Shown piece after piece: positions 39,560-50,663 of a DNA stretch of 64,000 nucleotides. A program made the position numbers and the translations under genes. Position 1 is the stretch's first letter. Every line of letters starts with the position of its first letter. Origin of the DNA: Pseudomonas sp. Irchel 3E20 (lineage in GTDB: Bacteria; Pseudomonadota; Gammaproteobacteria; Pseudomonadales; Pseudomonadaceae); assembly GCF_900187645.1 (NCBI RefSeq), contig NZ_FYEE01000003.1, forward strand, positions 60,552 to 124,551, read 5' to 3'. The notes below the pieces were generated by a model. The model searched no databases, was not told the origin of the DNA, and worked only from the letters and a program-made list of their open reading frames with translations.

Positions 39560-42500
39560 ATGGAGCGTCTAATACGCTTTTTCGCTGCACTGACCCGCTG
39601 GGGCCTGGGGCTTTGTGCGCTGCTGTTGGTGCTGGTGGCGCTCTACGTCAGCCTGGGCCGCGAGCTCATTCCTCTGGTGGCCGAATACCGCGCCGAGGTC
39701 GAGGCCAAGGGCCGCGCTGCGTTGGCGATGCCATTGCACATCGCCAGCCTGGAGGGCACTTGGAGTGGCCTGGCGCCGATCCTGCAAGCCCATGACGTGG
39801 TGCTGGGGGAGGGCAGCAACGCCCTGCATCTGGACCAGGTGCGCGTAGTGCCCGACCTGTGGGCCAGCCTGTTGGCGCGGGAAGTGCGCATCGCCCACCT
39901 GCAACTCGATGGTTTGAAGCTCAACCTCAAGGAAGACCAGGACGGCAAGTGGGCCCTCGAAGGCCTGCCGGTGCGCGACGACCAACCGCTGGACCCGGAG
40001 CAGTTGTTCAATCGTCTGCAAATCATCTCGCGGCTGTCGGTGCTCGACAGCCAAGTCACTTTGCAGCCGTTCGCCGAAGCCCCCCTGACCCTCACTTACG
40101 TCGGCCTGAGCCTGAAAACAGGCACTAGCCGCCAGCGCCTCGATGCACGCCTGACCCTGCCCGATGGCCAGCCACTGGCGCTGAACCTGCGTACCCAGGT
40201 GCGTGCCGGGCAATGGCGTGAAGGCGCGGCGGATGTCTACCTGAGCCTGCCGCAGAGCGATTGGTCGCGCTGGCTGCCGGCGCGCCTGACCCGGCAATGG
40301 CGGTTTGCCGAGCTCAAGGCCGGAGGCGAGTTCTGGTTGAACTGGAGCCAGGGTACCGTGCAGAGCGCGGTGGCCCGCCTCAATGCGCCGCAAGTCAAAG
40401 GCGCCTATGCCGAGCGCAGCCCCGTGGCGCTCCAGAACCTGGCCCTCAACGCCTGGTTCCAGCGCAGCGCCCAGGGCTTTGAGGTGAAGGTCGATTCCCT
40501 GGCGATGAACCTGGGGCCGACCCGCTGGGAATCCCACCTGCAACTCAAGCAAACCGCGGCCACCGAGAAAACCGAGGAGCGTTGGCAGGTACAGGCCGAC
40601 CGCCTCGACCTGACCCCGCTGACGCCGGTGCTCGACGCCCTGGTGCCGATCCCGGAAAAAGTCGCGGTGGTCATCGACAACCTCAAGGTTACCGGCACAC
40701 TGCGCAATGTCCTGCTCGATTACCGGCCCCAGGCTGTGGGCGACCAGCGCCTGAGTTTTGCCACCAATCTGGAGCGGGTCGGTTTCAACGCCTATCACGG
40801 TGCGCCGGCGGCCCGTAACGTCAGCGGCAGCCTCACGGGCGACCTCGGCCAGGGCGAGTTGCGCATGGACAGCAAGGATTTCTCCTTGCACTTGGACCCG
40901 ATTTTCGCCAAACCCTGGCAGTACATCCAAGCCAACGCACGGCTGACCTGGAAGCTCGACAAAGACGCCTTCACCCTGATCGCGCCTTACCTGAAGGTGC
41001 TGGGCGAAGAGGGCAAGATCGCCGGCGACTTCCTGATCCGCCTGAATTTCGATGAAGCCCTGGAAGACTACATGGACCTGCGGGTGGGCCTGGTGGACGG
41101 CGACGGCCGTTACACCGCCAAATACCTGCCGGCCGTGCTCAGCCCGGCGCTGGACGAATGGCTGCGCACGGCGATCATCAAGGGCGCGGTGGACGAAGGT
41201 TTCTTCCAGTACCAGGGCTCGCTGAACCATGGCGCCATCGACGCGGCGCGCAGCATCAGCCTGTTCTTCAAGGTGCATGACGCCGAGCTGGCGTTCCAGC
41301 CAGGCTGGCCCCATGTCAGCAAGGTCAGTGGCGATGTGTTCGTCGAAGACAGCGGCGTGCGCATCCTGGCCAGCAAGGGCCAGTTGCTCGATACCCAGGT
41401 ACGCGATATCTACGTCAGCATTCCCCATGCCCCGGCCGGGCAAAGCAGCCATTTGCTGCTCGACGGCGAATTTGCCGGTGGCCTGGGCGATGGCCTGAAA
41501 ATCCTCCAGGAAGCGCCCATCGGTACCGCTTCGACCTTTGCCGGTTGGCAAGGCGAAGGGGACCTGCGTGGCGCCCTGAAACTCGACATCCCGCTGGTCA
41601 AGGGCGAAGAACCGAAGATTGTCGTGGACTTCAAGGTCGACAAGGCCCGCCTCAAACTCAGCGAGCCGGCCCTGGAACTGACCCAACTCAAGGGCGACCT
41701 GCGTTTTGACAGCAGCAAGGGCCTGAGCGGTAAGGACATCAGCGCCCAAGCGTTCGAGCGCCCGGTGACCGCGCAGATTTTCGCCGACGGCAAGGGCAAG
41801 AACCTCAATACGCGGGTGGTGGCCAAGGGGCAGGTCACGGTCAAGAAGCTCACCGAGTGGTTGAACGTCAGCCAACCGCTGCCGGTGTCTGGCGATATCC
41901 CTTACCAACTGCAACTGACCCTCGATGGCCCGGACAGCCAGTTGCGCATCAACTCCAACCTCAAAGGCGTCGCCGTGGACCTGCCGGCGCCCTTCGGCAT
42001 GGCGGCCAGCACCGGGCGCGACAGCGTGTTTCGCATGACTTTGCAGGGCGCCGAGCGGCGTTACTGGTTCGACTACGGCGAGTTGGCCAACTTCACTTTC
42101 GCTGCGCCAAGCGGCAAGTTCGCCGAGGGCCGTGGCGAACTGTTCCTCGGCGACGGCGATGCACTGCTGCCCGGGGCCAAGGGCCTGCGGGTGCGCGGAG
42201 TGTTGTCGCAGCTGGATATCGAACCCTGGAAAGTGCTGGTGGAACGCTATGCCGGCCAGGACCCGGGCGGCAGCGCCAAGCAACTGCTCAGCGGCGCGGA
42301 CTTCAAGGTCGGCAAGCTCAGTGGCTTTGGCACCAGCCTGGATCAGGTCAAGTTGCAGTTGGCGCGCAAACCGGCGGCCTGGGCCTTGCAGATCGACAGC
42401 CAGCAGGCCAAGGGCAGCGTGTCGATCCCCGATGCCAAGGCTGCGCCCATGGCGATCAACCTGCAGTACGTGCGTTTGCCGGCCGCCGACCCCACAGCCC

Positions 42501-43363
42501 AGGCTGACGAGAACGCGCCGGACCCTCTGGCCTCGGTGGACCCGAAAAAAGTCCCGGCGCTGGATTTGTCCATCGATCAACTGTTCCAGGGGCAGGACTT
42601 GCTGGGTCCTTGGTCGCTCAACGTGCGGCCCACCGCCAAGGGCATGGCGTTCAATAACCTCGACCTGGGTCTCAAGGGCATGGTGTTGAAGGGCGCCGGT
42701 GGATGGGAAGGGGGCCCGGGCGCGACCAGCAGTTGGTACAAAGGGCGCCTGAGTGGCAAGAACCTCGCCGATGTACTCAAGGGCTGGGGCTTCGCGCCTA
42801 CCGTGACCAGCGAGAGTTTCCACCTGGACGTCGATGGCCGCTGGAGTGGCTCGCCGGCGGGGGTCGGCCTCAAGCGTTATTCCGGCAGCCTCGACGCGAC
42901 CCTGCGCAAAGGCCAGTTCGTCGAGGTCGAAGGCGGCGCCCAGGCGCTGCGGGTGTTTGGCCTGCTCAATTTCAACTCCATCGGCCGCCGTTTGCGCCTG
43001 GACTTCTCCGACCTGTTCGGCAAAGGCCTGAGCTACGACCGGGTCAAAGGCCTGCTGGTGGCGAGCGAAGGGGTCTACGTGACCCGCGAGCCCATCGTGC
43101 TGACCGGGCCGTCGAGCAATCTGGAACTCAACGGCACCCTGGACATGGTCGCCGACCGCGTCGATGCCAAGCTCCAGGTGACCTTGCCGGTGACCAACAA
43201 CCTGCCCATCGCCGCATTGATCGTGGGGGCGCCGGCCATTGGCGGCGCGTTGTTCCTCATCGACAAATTGATCGGCGACCGCGTGGCGCGTTTTGCCAGC
43301 GTGCAGTACACGGTCAAGGGGCCGTGGAAAGAACCGAAGATCACCTTCGACAAGCCTTTTTGA
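39560..43363 (+). CDS. yhdP: YhdP-family AsmA-like transporter of outer-membrane phospholipids
   Basis: A very long protein of 1267 aa: one N-terminal membrane helix (about 12-32, GLGLCALLLVLVALYVSLG) followed by a periplasmic beta-rich body. It contains the DUF3971 region and a C-terminal AsmA-like part (GQFVEVEGGAQALRVFGLLNFNS, SDLFGKGLSYD). YhdP is one of the bridge-like proteins thought to carry phospholipid from inner to outer membrane. The frame is uninterrupted. It follows rng and precedes the nitrilase gene, the conserved Pseudomonas order. Confidence 0.94.
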   Translation: MERLIRFFAALTRWGLGLCALLLVLVALYVSLGRELIPLVAEYRAEVEAKGRAALAMPLHIASLEGTWSGLAPILQAHDVVLGEGSNALHLDQVRVVPDLWASLLAREVRIAHLQLDGLKLNLKEDQDGKWALEGLPVRDDQPLDPEQLFNRLQIISRLSVLDSQVTLQPFAEAPLTLTYVGLSLKTGTSRQRLDARLTLPDGQPLALNLRTQVRAGQWREGAADVYLSLPQSDWSRWLPARLTRQWRFAELKAGGEFWLNWSQGTVQSAVARLNAPQVKGAYAERSPVALQNLALNAWFQRSAQGFEVKVDSLAMNLGPTRWESHLQLKQTAATEKTEERWQVQADRLDLTPLTPVLDALVPIPEKVAVVIDNLKVTGTLRNVLLDYRPQAVGDQRLSFATNLERVGFNAYHGAPAARNVSGSLTGDLGQGELRMDSKDFSLHLDPIFAKPWQYIQANARLTWKLDKDAFTLIAPYLKVLGEEGKIAGDFLIRLNFDEALEDYMDLRVGLVDGDGRYTAKYLPAVLSPALDEWLRTAIIKGAVDEGFFQYQGSLNHGAIDAARSISLFFKVHDAELAFQPGWPHVSKVSGDVFVEDSGVRILASKGQLLDTQVRDIYVSIPHAPAGQSSHLLLDGEFAGGLGDGLKILQEAPIGTASTFAGWQGEGDLRGALKLDIPLVKGEEPKIVVDFKVDKARLKLSEPALELTQLKGDLRFDSSKGLSGKDISAQAFERPVTAQIFADGKGKNLNTRVVAKGQVTVKKLTEWLNVSQPLPVSGDIPYQLQLTLDGPDSQLRINSNLKGVAVDLPAPFGMAASTGRDSVFRMTLQGAERRYWFDYGELANFTFAAPSGKFAEGRGELFLGDGDALLPGAKGLRVRGVLSQLDIEPWKVLVERYAGQDPGGSAKQLLSGADFKVGKLSGFGTSLDQVKLQLARKPAAWALQIDSQQAKGSVSIPDAKAAPMAINLQYVRLPAADPTAQADENAPDPLASVDPKKVPALDLSIDQLFQGQDLLGPWSLNVRPTAKGMAFNNLDLGLKGMVLKGAGGWEGGPGATSSWYKGRLSGKNLADVLKGWGFAPTVTSESFHLDVDGRWSGSPAGVGLKRYSGSLDATLRKGQFVEVEGGAQALRVFGLLNFNSIGRRLRLDFSDLFGKGLSYDRVKGLLVASEGVYVTREPIVLTGPSSNLELNGTLDMVADRVDAKLQVTLPVTNNLPIAALIVGAPAIGGALFLIDKLIGDRVARFASVQYTVKGPWKEPKITFDKPF

Positions 43364-43421
43364 AAAGCCACGATCCGGGCCTATGCAGTAGCATGGCGCC
43401 ATCTCGTTCAAGGAGCGCCCC

Positions 43422-44270
43422 ATGTCTTTTGCGGTGATTCAAATGGTCAGCCAGAGCGATGTGGCGGCCAACCTGCTGCAGGCCCGGCGCCTGCTGGAGC
43501 GTGCCGCCGACAGCGGTGCGCGGCTGGCGGTGCTGCCGGAAAATTTCGCCGCCATGGGCCGTCGCGATACCGCCGCTATTGGTCGCGCCGAAGCGCAGGG
43601 CGAAGGCCCTATCCTGCCGTGGTTGAAACAAGCCGCCCGCGACCTCAACGTATGGATAGTCGCTGGCACGTTGCCGCTACCGCCCGAAGGGCAGCCCGAG
43701 GGCAAGGCCAACGCCTGTTCGTTGTTGATCGACGAACAGGGTGCCATCGCGGCGCGCTATGACAAGTTGCACTTGTTCGACGTGGATGTGGCCGATGCCC
43801 GTGGCCGTTACCGCGAATCTGATGACTATGCTCATGGCGGTGCGGTGGTCGTCGCCGACACCCCGGTAGGCCGGGTCGGCCTGACGGTGTGCTACGACCT
43901 GCGCTTTCCCGAGCTGTACAGCGAATTGCGTGCCGCGGGTGCCGAACTGATTACCGCGCCGTCGGCCTTCACCGCCGTGACCGGTGCTGCCCATTGGGAT
44001 GTACTGATCCGCGCCCGCGCCATCGAGACTCAATGCTATGTGCTGGCGGCGGCCCAAGGCGGGGTGCATCCGGGCCCGCGGGAGACCTTTGGTCACGCGG
44101 CGATTATCGACCCCTGGGGGCGGATTCTCGCTCAGCAGGATCAGGGCGAGGCCGTATTGCTGGCCTCGCGCGACAGCAGCGAACAAGCGTCCATCCGGGC
44201 GCGCATGCCGGTGGCGAGCCATCGGCGCTTTTTCTCGCAGGGCGCCCGGCGGCCTGCCTCAGAACAATGA
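43422..44270 (+). CDS. Carbon-nitrogen hydrolase (nitrilase superfamily, Nit type)
   Basis: A 282-aa amidase-type enzyme with the full catalytic set: Glu40 (LPENFAAMG), Lys115 (RYDKLHLFD) and Cys157 (VCYDLRFPELY). The sequence follows the Nit1/YbeM subgroup, whose Nit members hydrolyse deaminated glutathione; that substrate is a reasonable guess. Has AAGGAG eight bases before ATG, and lies between yhdP and tldD, 18 bases from the latter. Confidence 0.92.
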   Translation: MSFAVIQMVSQSDVAANLLQARRLLERAADSGARLAVLPENFAAMGRRDTAAIGRAEAQGEGPILPWLKQAARDLNVWIVAGTLPLPPEGQPEGKANACSLLIDEQGAIAARYDKLHLFDVDVADARGRYRESDDYAHGGAVVVADTPVGRVGLTVCYDLRFPELYSELRAAGAELITAPSAFTAVTGAAHWDVLIRARAIETQCYVLAAAQGGVHPGPRETFGHAAIIDPWGRILAQQDQGEAVLLASRDSSEQASIRARMPVASHRRFFSQGARRPASEQ

Positions 44271-44288
44271 ATGTAAGGCGTAAAGCAT

Positions 44289-45731
44289 ATGAGCCAGTTG
44301 TTGTCCTCAGTCAGTGAACACCTTCTCGCGCCGGGTGGCGTGACGATCGACAGCCTGCAAGCGGTGCTCGGTGACCTGGCCGGCCCCGGCATCGACGCGG
44401 CGGACCTGTATTTCCAAGGGCAGATTTCCGAGTCCTGGGCGCTGGAAGACGGCATCGTTAAGGAAGGCAGTTTCAACCTCGACCAAGGCGTGGGCGTGCG
44501 TGCCCAGGCCGGGGAAAAAACCGGTTTCGCCTACAGCAACGCCATCACCCTCGAAGCTCTGGGCCTGGCGGCCCGTGCAGCACGGTCGATTTCCCGCGCC
44601 GGCCAGCACGGCAGCGTGCAGGCCTTCAGCACCCAGGACGTGACCCAGCTCTACGGCCCTGACAACCCCCTGGAAGTCATCAGCCGTGCGGAAAAGGTCG
44701 AGCTGCTCAAGCGTGTCGATGCCGCGACCCGCGCCCTCGATCCGCGCATCCAGCAGGTCACCGTGAGCATGGCTGGGGTCTGGGAGCGCATTTTGGTGGC
44801 GTCCACCGATGGCACCCTGGCAGCGGATGTGCGGCCGTTGGTGCGCTTCAACGTCAGCGTGATCGTCGAGCAGAACGGCCGCCGCGAGCGAGGCGGCCAC
44901 GGCGGTGGCGGGCGTACCGACTACCGGTACTTCCTCGCCGAGGACCGCGCCATGGGCTATGCCCGCGAAGCGCTGCGCCAGGCGTTGGTCAACCTTGAAG
45001 CGATCCCCGCGCCGGCCGGCACTTTCCCGGTGGTGCTGGGGTCGGGCTGGTCCGGTGTGCTGTTGCACGAAGCGGTCGGCCATGGCCTGGAGGGTGATTT
45101 CAACCGCAAGGGCAGTTCGGCCTACAGCGGGCGCATGGGCGAAATGGTCGCCTCCAAACTCTGCACCATCGTGGACGACGGTACCCTGGCCGGGCGTCGC
45201 GGGTCGCTGAGCATGGACGATGAAGGCACGCCGACCGAGTGCACTACCCTGATCGAAAACGGCGTGCTCAAAGGCTATATGCAGGACAAGCTCAACGCCC
45301 GCCTGATGGGTGTGGCGCGCACAGGCAACGGCCGCCGCGAATCCTATGCGCACCTGCCGATGCCGCGCATGACCAATACCTACATGCTGGGCGGCGAAAG
45401 CGACCCGGCGGAAATCATCGCCTCGGTGAAGAGGGGTATCTACTGCGCCAACCTGGGCGGCGGCCAGGTGGACATCACCAGCGGCAAGTTCGTGTTCTCC
45501 ACCAGCGAAGCGTATTTGATCGAGGACGGCAAGATCACTGCACCGGTCAAAGGCGCGACCCTGATCGGCAACGGGCCGGAGGCCATGAGCCGGGTGTCGA
45601 TGGTGGGCAACGACCTGTCGTTGGACAGCGGTGTGGGGACGTGTGGCAAGGATGGGCAGTCGGTGCCGGTGGGTGTCGGCCAGCCAACGCTGAAGATTGA
45701 CGCGATCACCGTGGGTGGCACGGGCGCGTGA
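44289..45731 (+). CDS. tldD: Metalloprotease subunit TldD
   Basis: A 480-aa peptidase that works as a heterodimer with TldE/PmbA, degrading unfolded peptides and maturing some peptide antibiotics. The zinc site [11 protein letters not shown] (LLHEAVGH, about residue 260) supplies the HExxxH motif. Its partner pmbA lies 0.7 kb downstream, with yjgA inverted between them. Confidence 0.97.
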   Translation: MSQLLSSVSEHLLAPGGVTIDSLQAVLGDLAGPGIDAADLYFQGQISESWALEDGIVKEGSFNLDQGVGVRAQAGEKTGFAYSNAITLEALGLAARAARSISRAGQHGSVQAFSTQDVTQLYGPDNPLEVISRAEKVELLKRVDAATRALDPRIQQVTVSMAGVWERILVASTDGTLAADVRPLVRFNVSVIVEQNGRRERGGHGGGGRTDYRYFLAEDRAMGYAREALRQALVNLEAIPAPAGTFPVVLGSGWSGVLLHEAVGHGLEGDFNRKGSSAYSGRMGEMVASKLCTIVDDGTLAGRRGSLSMDDEGTPTECTTLIENGVLKGYMQDKLNARLMGVARTGNGRRESYAHLPMPRMTNTYMLGGESDPAEIIASVKRGIYCANLGGGQVDITSGKFVFSTSEAYLIEDGKITAPVKGATLIGNGPEAMSRVSMVGNDLSLDSGVGTCGKDGQSVPVGVGQPTLKIDAITVGGTGA

Positions 45732-45742
45732 GGAGGAGCCTT

Positions 45743-45776
45743 GGGTGGGCGGCCCGCATTGCGGCCCGGCCCACCC
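45743..45776. terminator. Convergent terminator between tldD and yjgA
   Basis: GGGTGGGC (45743-45750) pairs with GCCCACCC (45769-45776), with further pairing inside. It lies between two genes facing each other. Confidence 0.6.
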
Positions 45777-45787
45777 GGGGGCGAAAA

Positions 45788-46309
45788 CTAACGCAGGCCG
45801 CGTTGTGTCTCGTCCAGCTCGCGGATGTACTTGAAGATTTTGCGGCTCGAAGCAGGGGGCTTGTTATGGGCAAGCTCATGCTGGGCCTGACGGATCAGGG
45901 AGCGCAGTTGTTGGCGGTCCGCGTCCGGGTAATCGACGACGAATTTTTCCAGCACGCCGTCATCGCCCGCGATCAAGCGATCGCGCCAGCGTTCCAGGCC
46001 GTGGAAACGTTCGTTGTATTGGCGGGTGGAGGCATCCAGTTGATCGAGCAAAACCAGAATGGCGTCCGTGTCCTGGTCGCGCATCAGCTTGCCGATAAAT
46101 TGCAGGTGCCGTTTACGCGCAATGTTCGCGGTGTGCTTGGGCGCTTCGTCCAGGGCCCGGCGCATGGCGTCGGTCAAGGGCAGTTTGGCGCGCAAGTCAG
46201 GCTTGAGTGTTGTAAGGCGCTCGCCGAGGTCAACCAGAGCATGAAGCTCGCGTTTAACCTGGGATTTGCTTTTCTCCCCATCGAGGGAGTCGTCGTAAGA
46301 ATCAACCAT
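45788..46309 (-). CDS. yjgA: Ribosome-associated protein YjgA/DarP (DUF615)
   Basis: A 173-aa charged helical protein of the DUF615 family, which binds late 50S precursors and helps their final maturation. Typical blocks are [20 protein letters not shown] and the C-terminal [12 protein letters not shown] prefer ATG 46309 (MVDSYDDS) to a TTG 15 bases upstream. Encoded opposite to and between tldD and pmbA, as in other pseudomonads. Confidence 0.94.
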   Translation of the reverse strand: MVDSYDDSLDGEKSKSQVKRELHALVDLGERLTTLKPDLRAKLPLTDAMRRALDEAPKHTANIARKRHLQFIGKLMRDQDTDAILVLLDQLDASTRQYNERFHGLERWRDRLIAGDDGVLEKFVVDYPDADRQQLRSLIRQAQHELAHNKPPASSRKIFKYIRELDETQRGLR

Positions 46310-46417
46310 GGTGGCAGTCCGCAAAGAAACGCCGCCATGATAACCAGTCGGGGGCCGCTTGTCCGGCCCGGTCGCTCGAAGGCCTTAACCGAAAGCAGAA
46401 TTTGAGTGGAGAAAACC

Positions 46418-47764
46418 ATGAGTGCAGCCCAAAGCGTCGGCCCGCAAGCGTTGCCGGCCCTGCAGGACCAAGTCGAGCAGATCATCGCCGAAGCCAAGCG
46501 CCAGGGCGCCAGTGCCTGTGAGGTCGCCGTTTCCCTGGAGCAGGGCTTATCCACCTCGGTGCGCCAGCGGGAAGTGGAAACGGTCGAGTTCAACCGCGAC
46601 CAGGGTTTTGGCATCACCTTGTACGTGGGCCAGCGCAAAGGCTCGGCCAGCACCTCGGCCAGCGGCCCGCAAGCGATCCGCGAAACCGTGGCCGCGGCCC
46701 TGGCCATCGCCCAGCACACCTCTGAAGACGAAAGCTCGGGCCTGGCCGACGCGGCGCTGATGGCCAGGGACTTGCAAGACTTCGACCTATTCCACGCCTG
46801 GGATATCACCCCCGAACAAGCCATCGAACAGGCCTTGGCCTGTGAAGCGGCGGCGTTCGCCACCGACAGCCGGATCAAGAACGCCGACGGCACCACGCTG
46901 AGCACCCACCAGGGCTGTCGCGTGTACGGCAACAGCCACGGTTTCGTCGGCGGCTACGCCTCGACCCGCCACAGCCTCAGTTGCGTGATGATCGCCGAAG
47001 CCGACGGCCAGATGCAGCGCGATTACTGGTATGACGTGAACCGCCAGGGTGAATTGCTGATGGACCCGGTGACCATCGGCCAACGCGCCGCGCAGCGTGC
47101 CGCCAGCCGTCTGGGCGCACGCCCGGTGCCGACCTGCGAAGTGCCGGTGCTGTTTTCCGCCGAACTGGCTGGCGGTCTGTTCGGCAGCTTTTTGGGGGCG
47201 ATTTCCGGCGGCAACCTGTACCGCAAATCATCGTTCCTCGAAGGCGCCCTGGGGCAGAAGGTCTTCCCCCAGTGGCTGACCCTGGACGAGCGCCCGCACT
47301 TGATGCGCGCCATGGGCAGTGCGTCGTTCGATGGCGATGGCCTGGCGACCTACGCCAAACCTTTCGTCGAGAACGGCGAGTTGGTGTCCTACGTGTTGGG
47401 CACCTATTCGGGCCGCAAGTTGGGCATGCCCAGCACCGCCAACTCCGGTGGCGTGCATAACCTGTTCGTCACCCACGGCGATGAAGACCAGGCCGCGTTG
47501 CTGCGGCGCATGGGCCGCGGCCTGTTGGTGACCGAGTTGATGGGCCAGGGCCTAAATATGGTCACCGGCGACTACTCCCGGGGCGCGGCGGGTTTCTGGG
47601 TGGAGAACGGCGAGATTCAGTTCGCAGTCCAGGAAGTGACCATTGCCGGCAACATGCGCGACATGTTCAAGCAGATCGTCGCCGTGGGGAATGACCTGGA
47701 ACTGCGCAGCAACATTCGCACTGGTTCGGTGTTGATCGAGCGGATGACGGTGGCGGGTAGCTGA
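46418..47764 (+). CDS. pmbA: TldE/PmbA subunit of the TldD/TldE protease
   Basis: A 448-aa paralogue of TldD that lacks the HExxxH zinc site and supports the TldD active site. Conserved parts are NRDQGFGITLYVGQRKGSAST, GALGQKVFPQWLTLDE and the C-terminal TVAG segment. ATG 46418 is chosen over the in-frame GTG at 46406 because GGAGA lies six bases upstream of it. A hairpin follows the stop. Confidence 0.96.
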   Translation: MSAAQSVGPQALPALQDQVEQIIAEAKRQGASACEVAVSLEQGLSTSVRQREVETVEFNRDQGFGITLYVGQRKGSASTSASGPQAIRETVAAALAIAQHTSEDESSGLADAALMARDLQDFDLFHAWDITPEQAIEQALACEAAAFATDSRIKNADGTTLSTHQGCRVYGNSHGFVGGYASTRHSLSCVMIAEADGQMQRDYWYDVNRQGELLMDPVTIGQRAAQRAASRLGARPVPTCEVPVLFSAELAGGLFGSFLGAISGGNLYRKSSFLEGALGQKVFPQWLTLDERPHLMRAMGSASFDGDGLATYAKPFVENGELVSYVLGTYSGRKLGMPSTANSGGVHNLFVTHGDEDQAALLRRMGRGLLVTELMGQGLNMVTGDYSRGAAGFWVENGEIQFAVQEVTIAGNMRDMFKQIVAVGNDLELRSNIRTGSVLIERMTVAGS

Positions 47765-47775
47765 TAAAGATAGAA

Positions 47776-47806
47776 GCGCCTAACAATACGATGGGTTGTT
47801 AGGCGC
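47776..47806 (+). terminator. Hairpin after pmbA
   Basis: An 11-bp stem (47776-47786 with 47796-47806) around a nine-base loop, 12 bases after the stop and without a T run. Confidence 0.55.
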
Positions 47807-47869
47807 GAATCCGCGTTGTGTATATTTGTTATTTAAATGGTGCGGGTAGTATTGGGCAAGTAATCACTA

Positions 47870-48130
47870 TTACTTAATTAATTCTTTGGTGTTGGCAAGG
47901 AATGTCCTGTTTTTTTCGATGATACCCAAGGCCTGCAGCGTGTCGTTAATGGCGTCGAGAAAGCCTATATCAGCAGGGGTTTCCTTTGAGTTCAGGACTC
48001 TGCGCAGGGAAAGATAGAATCCAATCTTCGCGTGGGCAATTTCATCACTGACGTTTTTTTTGTCGATAATTCGTCGGGCAAGCAAGTTCAGTTCGGTTTC
48101 AATAAATACATTAAGTTCGATGTTTGTCAT
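47870..48130 (-). CDS. Unrecognised 86-aa helical protein
   Basis: A short, AT-rich gene read leftward. The protein is soluble-looking and mostly helical (NVFIETELNLLARRIIDKK ... IGFYLSLRRVLNSK), with no signal peptide and no motif I know. Low GC and different codon use from its neighbours suggest foreign or fast-evolving DNA. It starts six bases after the stop of a doubtful ORF (48137-48391). It faces pmbA and backs on to the Fur-controlled fagA promoter. Confidence 0.55.
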   Translation of the reverse strand: MTNIELNVFIETELNLLARRIIDKKNVSDEIAHAKIGFYLSLRRVLNSKETPADIGFLDAINDTLQALGIIEKNRTFLANTKELIK

Positions 48131-48427
48131 GTTTTCTCAAGATCCTTCATGGGAAAAATATGGGTGTTCGCCTGAGATAATAGATTCGTTTTTTTTTGAG
48201 AGGGCATATAAATGTATTGCAGCGTTTATATAAGTTGATATTTTCCTACGTTGTTTTGAAGTCTTGCGACGACTTTTCCCTGCCTGCCGTACTTTTTCCG
48301 AAGCTCTTGGGCTTCGGTACTTAAGCGGCCCACCTTCGACCGCGTGGTGCGCGTGGGGATGATTCAGGCTTGTTTTGGTTATCATTATCATATAATAATA
48401 AATCTCATTACCGAATGAGCCCGGATT
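48131..48427. other. AT-rich intergenic stretch with a hairpin and a doubtful minus-strand ORF
   Basis: It holds a 7-bp hairpin (48298-48304 with 48311-48317; CCGAAGC/GCTTCGG). An open minus-strand frame, 48137-48391, would give an 84-aa Lys/Arg/Ser-rich peptide, but its ATG lies inside the Fur box and it has no ribosome site, so I do not call it a gene. The right end contains the fagA promoter. Confidence 0.5.
48371..48389. promoter_or_regulatory. Fur box of the fagA-fumC-orfX-sodA operon
   Basis: On the minus strand 14 of 19 positions match the Fur consensus, including two consecutive GATAAT/GATAAC hexamers. A -10-like TATAAT follows at 48391-48396, so bound Fur would cover the promoter. 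The start codon of fagA is 39 bases further on. Confidence 0.85.
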
Positions 48428-48815
48428 ATGAGTTCTGCCTTGCACGAGCAGCCCTACCTCGAAAGCTGGCGCTGGATGAGTCGCCAGATTCGTTGCGCGA
48501 TGGATCCCGATGAGCCGCGGCTGATCGAACATTACCTGGCCGAAGGCCGCTACCTGGGCTGTTGCACTGCCGCATCGCCCTGGACCATCGCCCAAACCTC
48601 ATTCCGCCTGCTGCTCGATACGGCTGCCGACACCGCATTGCCCTGGCATTGGCGCACGCTGTGCCTGGACCAGGCCTGGCGCCCGTTGCGCGACCTCGAA
48701 CGCCTTGCCCTGTGCACCTGCCGCCTCAAGCGCTGGCAAAGCTACACCTGGCAACTGGCGACCTGCCAGTTGCAGCCCTCCATTCCCCTTATCGAATTGG
48801 TCCAAGGATTTTCCG

Positions 48816-48829
<14 letters not shown>
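48428..48829 (+). CDS. fagA: FagA, Fur-associated gene A
   Basis: A 133-aa protein with a Trp/Cys/Leu-rich composition and no known domain (SWRWMSRQIRCAMDPDEP near the start; LCTCRLKRWQSYTWQ later). By sequence and position it is the first gene of the iron-repressed operon described in P. aeruginosa, where its role is unknown. It is preceded by a clear Fur box and overlaps fumC by 14 bases. Confidence 0.9.
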
Positions 48830-50186
<1,357 letters not shown>

Positions 50187-50213
50187 TCACCGACCCGGTT
50201 TTGGAGGCTCACC

Positions 50214-50663
50214 ATGGAACACTGGAAACGCACGATCGAAAGGGCCAACCGCTGTTTTATGCAGGGCGAACTGGTGGACGCCCGCGAGCATTACCTGCAG
50301 GCGCTGGCCTTGGCCCAGGTGCTGTTCGAGCGCTGGGCCGACGCGGACGAAGCGGTGGCGGCCTGTGTGATTTCCCATCACAACCTGGCCGACCTGCACC
50401 TGCGCCTCAATCAGCCGGAGGAAAGCGCGGAGTACCTGTGCGCGATCCATCAGCGGCTGCTGCACACCATCCAGGACGCACGCCTGAGCCTGGCCCTGCG
50501 CGAAGCCGCGCTGCGCCAAAGCAGCAAAACCTACGTCGAACTGCTCAATTTCATCAGCGACCATGGTGAATACCCGCGCACCCATCGCCTGCTGCACAGC
50601 GGTGTGACACCTGGGGCACAGGATGCCTCGCCCCCGAATGGCCCACATTACGGAGCACATTGA
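50214..50663 (+). CDS. OrfX, conserved unknown protein between fumC and sodA
   Basis: A 149-aa helical protein whose pattern (YLQALALAQVLFERWADADEAVAACVISHHNLADLHLRLN) suggests tetratricopeptide-like helical repeats. No catalytic motif or signal is seen. It has a good GGAGG ribosome site and its stop TGA is directly followed by the sodA ATG. It belongs to the same Fur-controlled operon; the function is unknown. Confidence 0.88.
   Translation: MEHWKRTIERANRCFMQGELVDAREHYLQALALAQVLFERWADADEAVAACVISHHNLADLHLRLNQPEESAEYLCAIHQRLLHTIQDARLSLALREAALRQSSKTYVELLNFISDHGEYPRTHRLLHSGVTPGAQDASPPNGPHYGAH

Noticed and set aside
39569..43423. 1284-codon minus-strand open frame opposite yhdP
   Set aside because: It is an antisense shadow: rich in His, Gln, Arg and Val with no domain, while the plus frame is a complete YhdP protein.
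48137..48595. 152-codon minus-strand frame over the fagA start and upstream region
   Set aside because: Its first half is antisense to fagA; the remaining 84 codons start inside the Fur box and lack a ribosome site. Kept only as a question.
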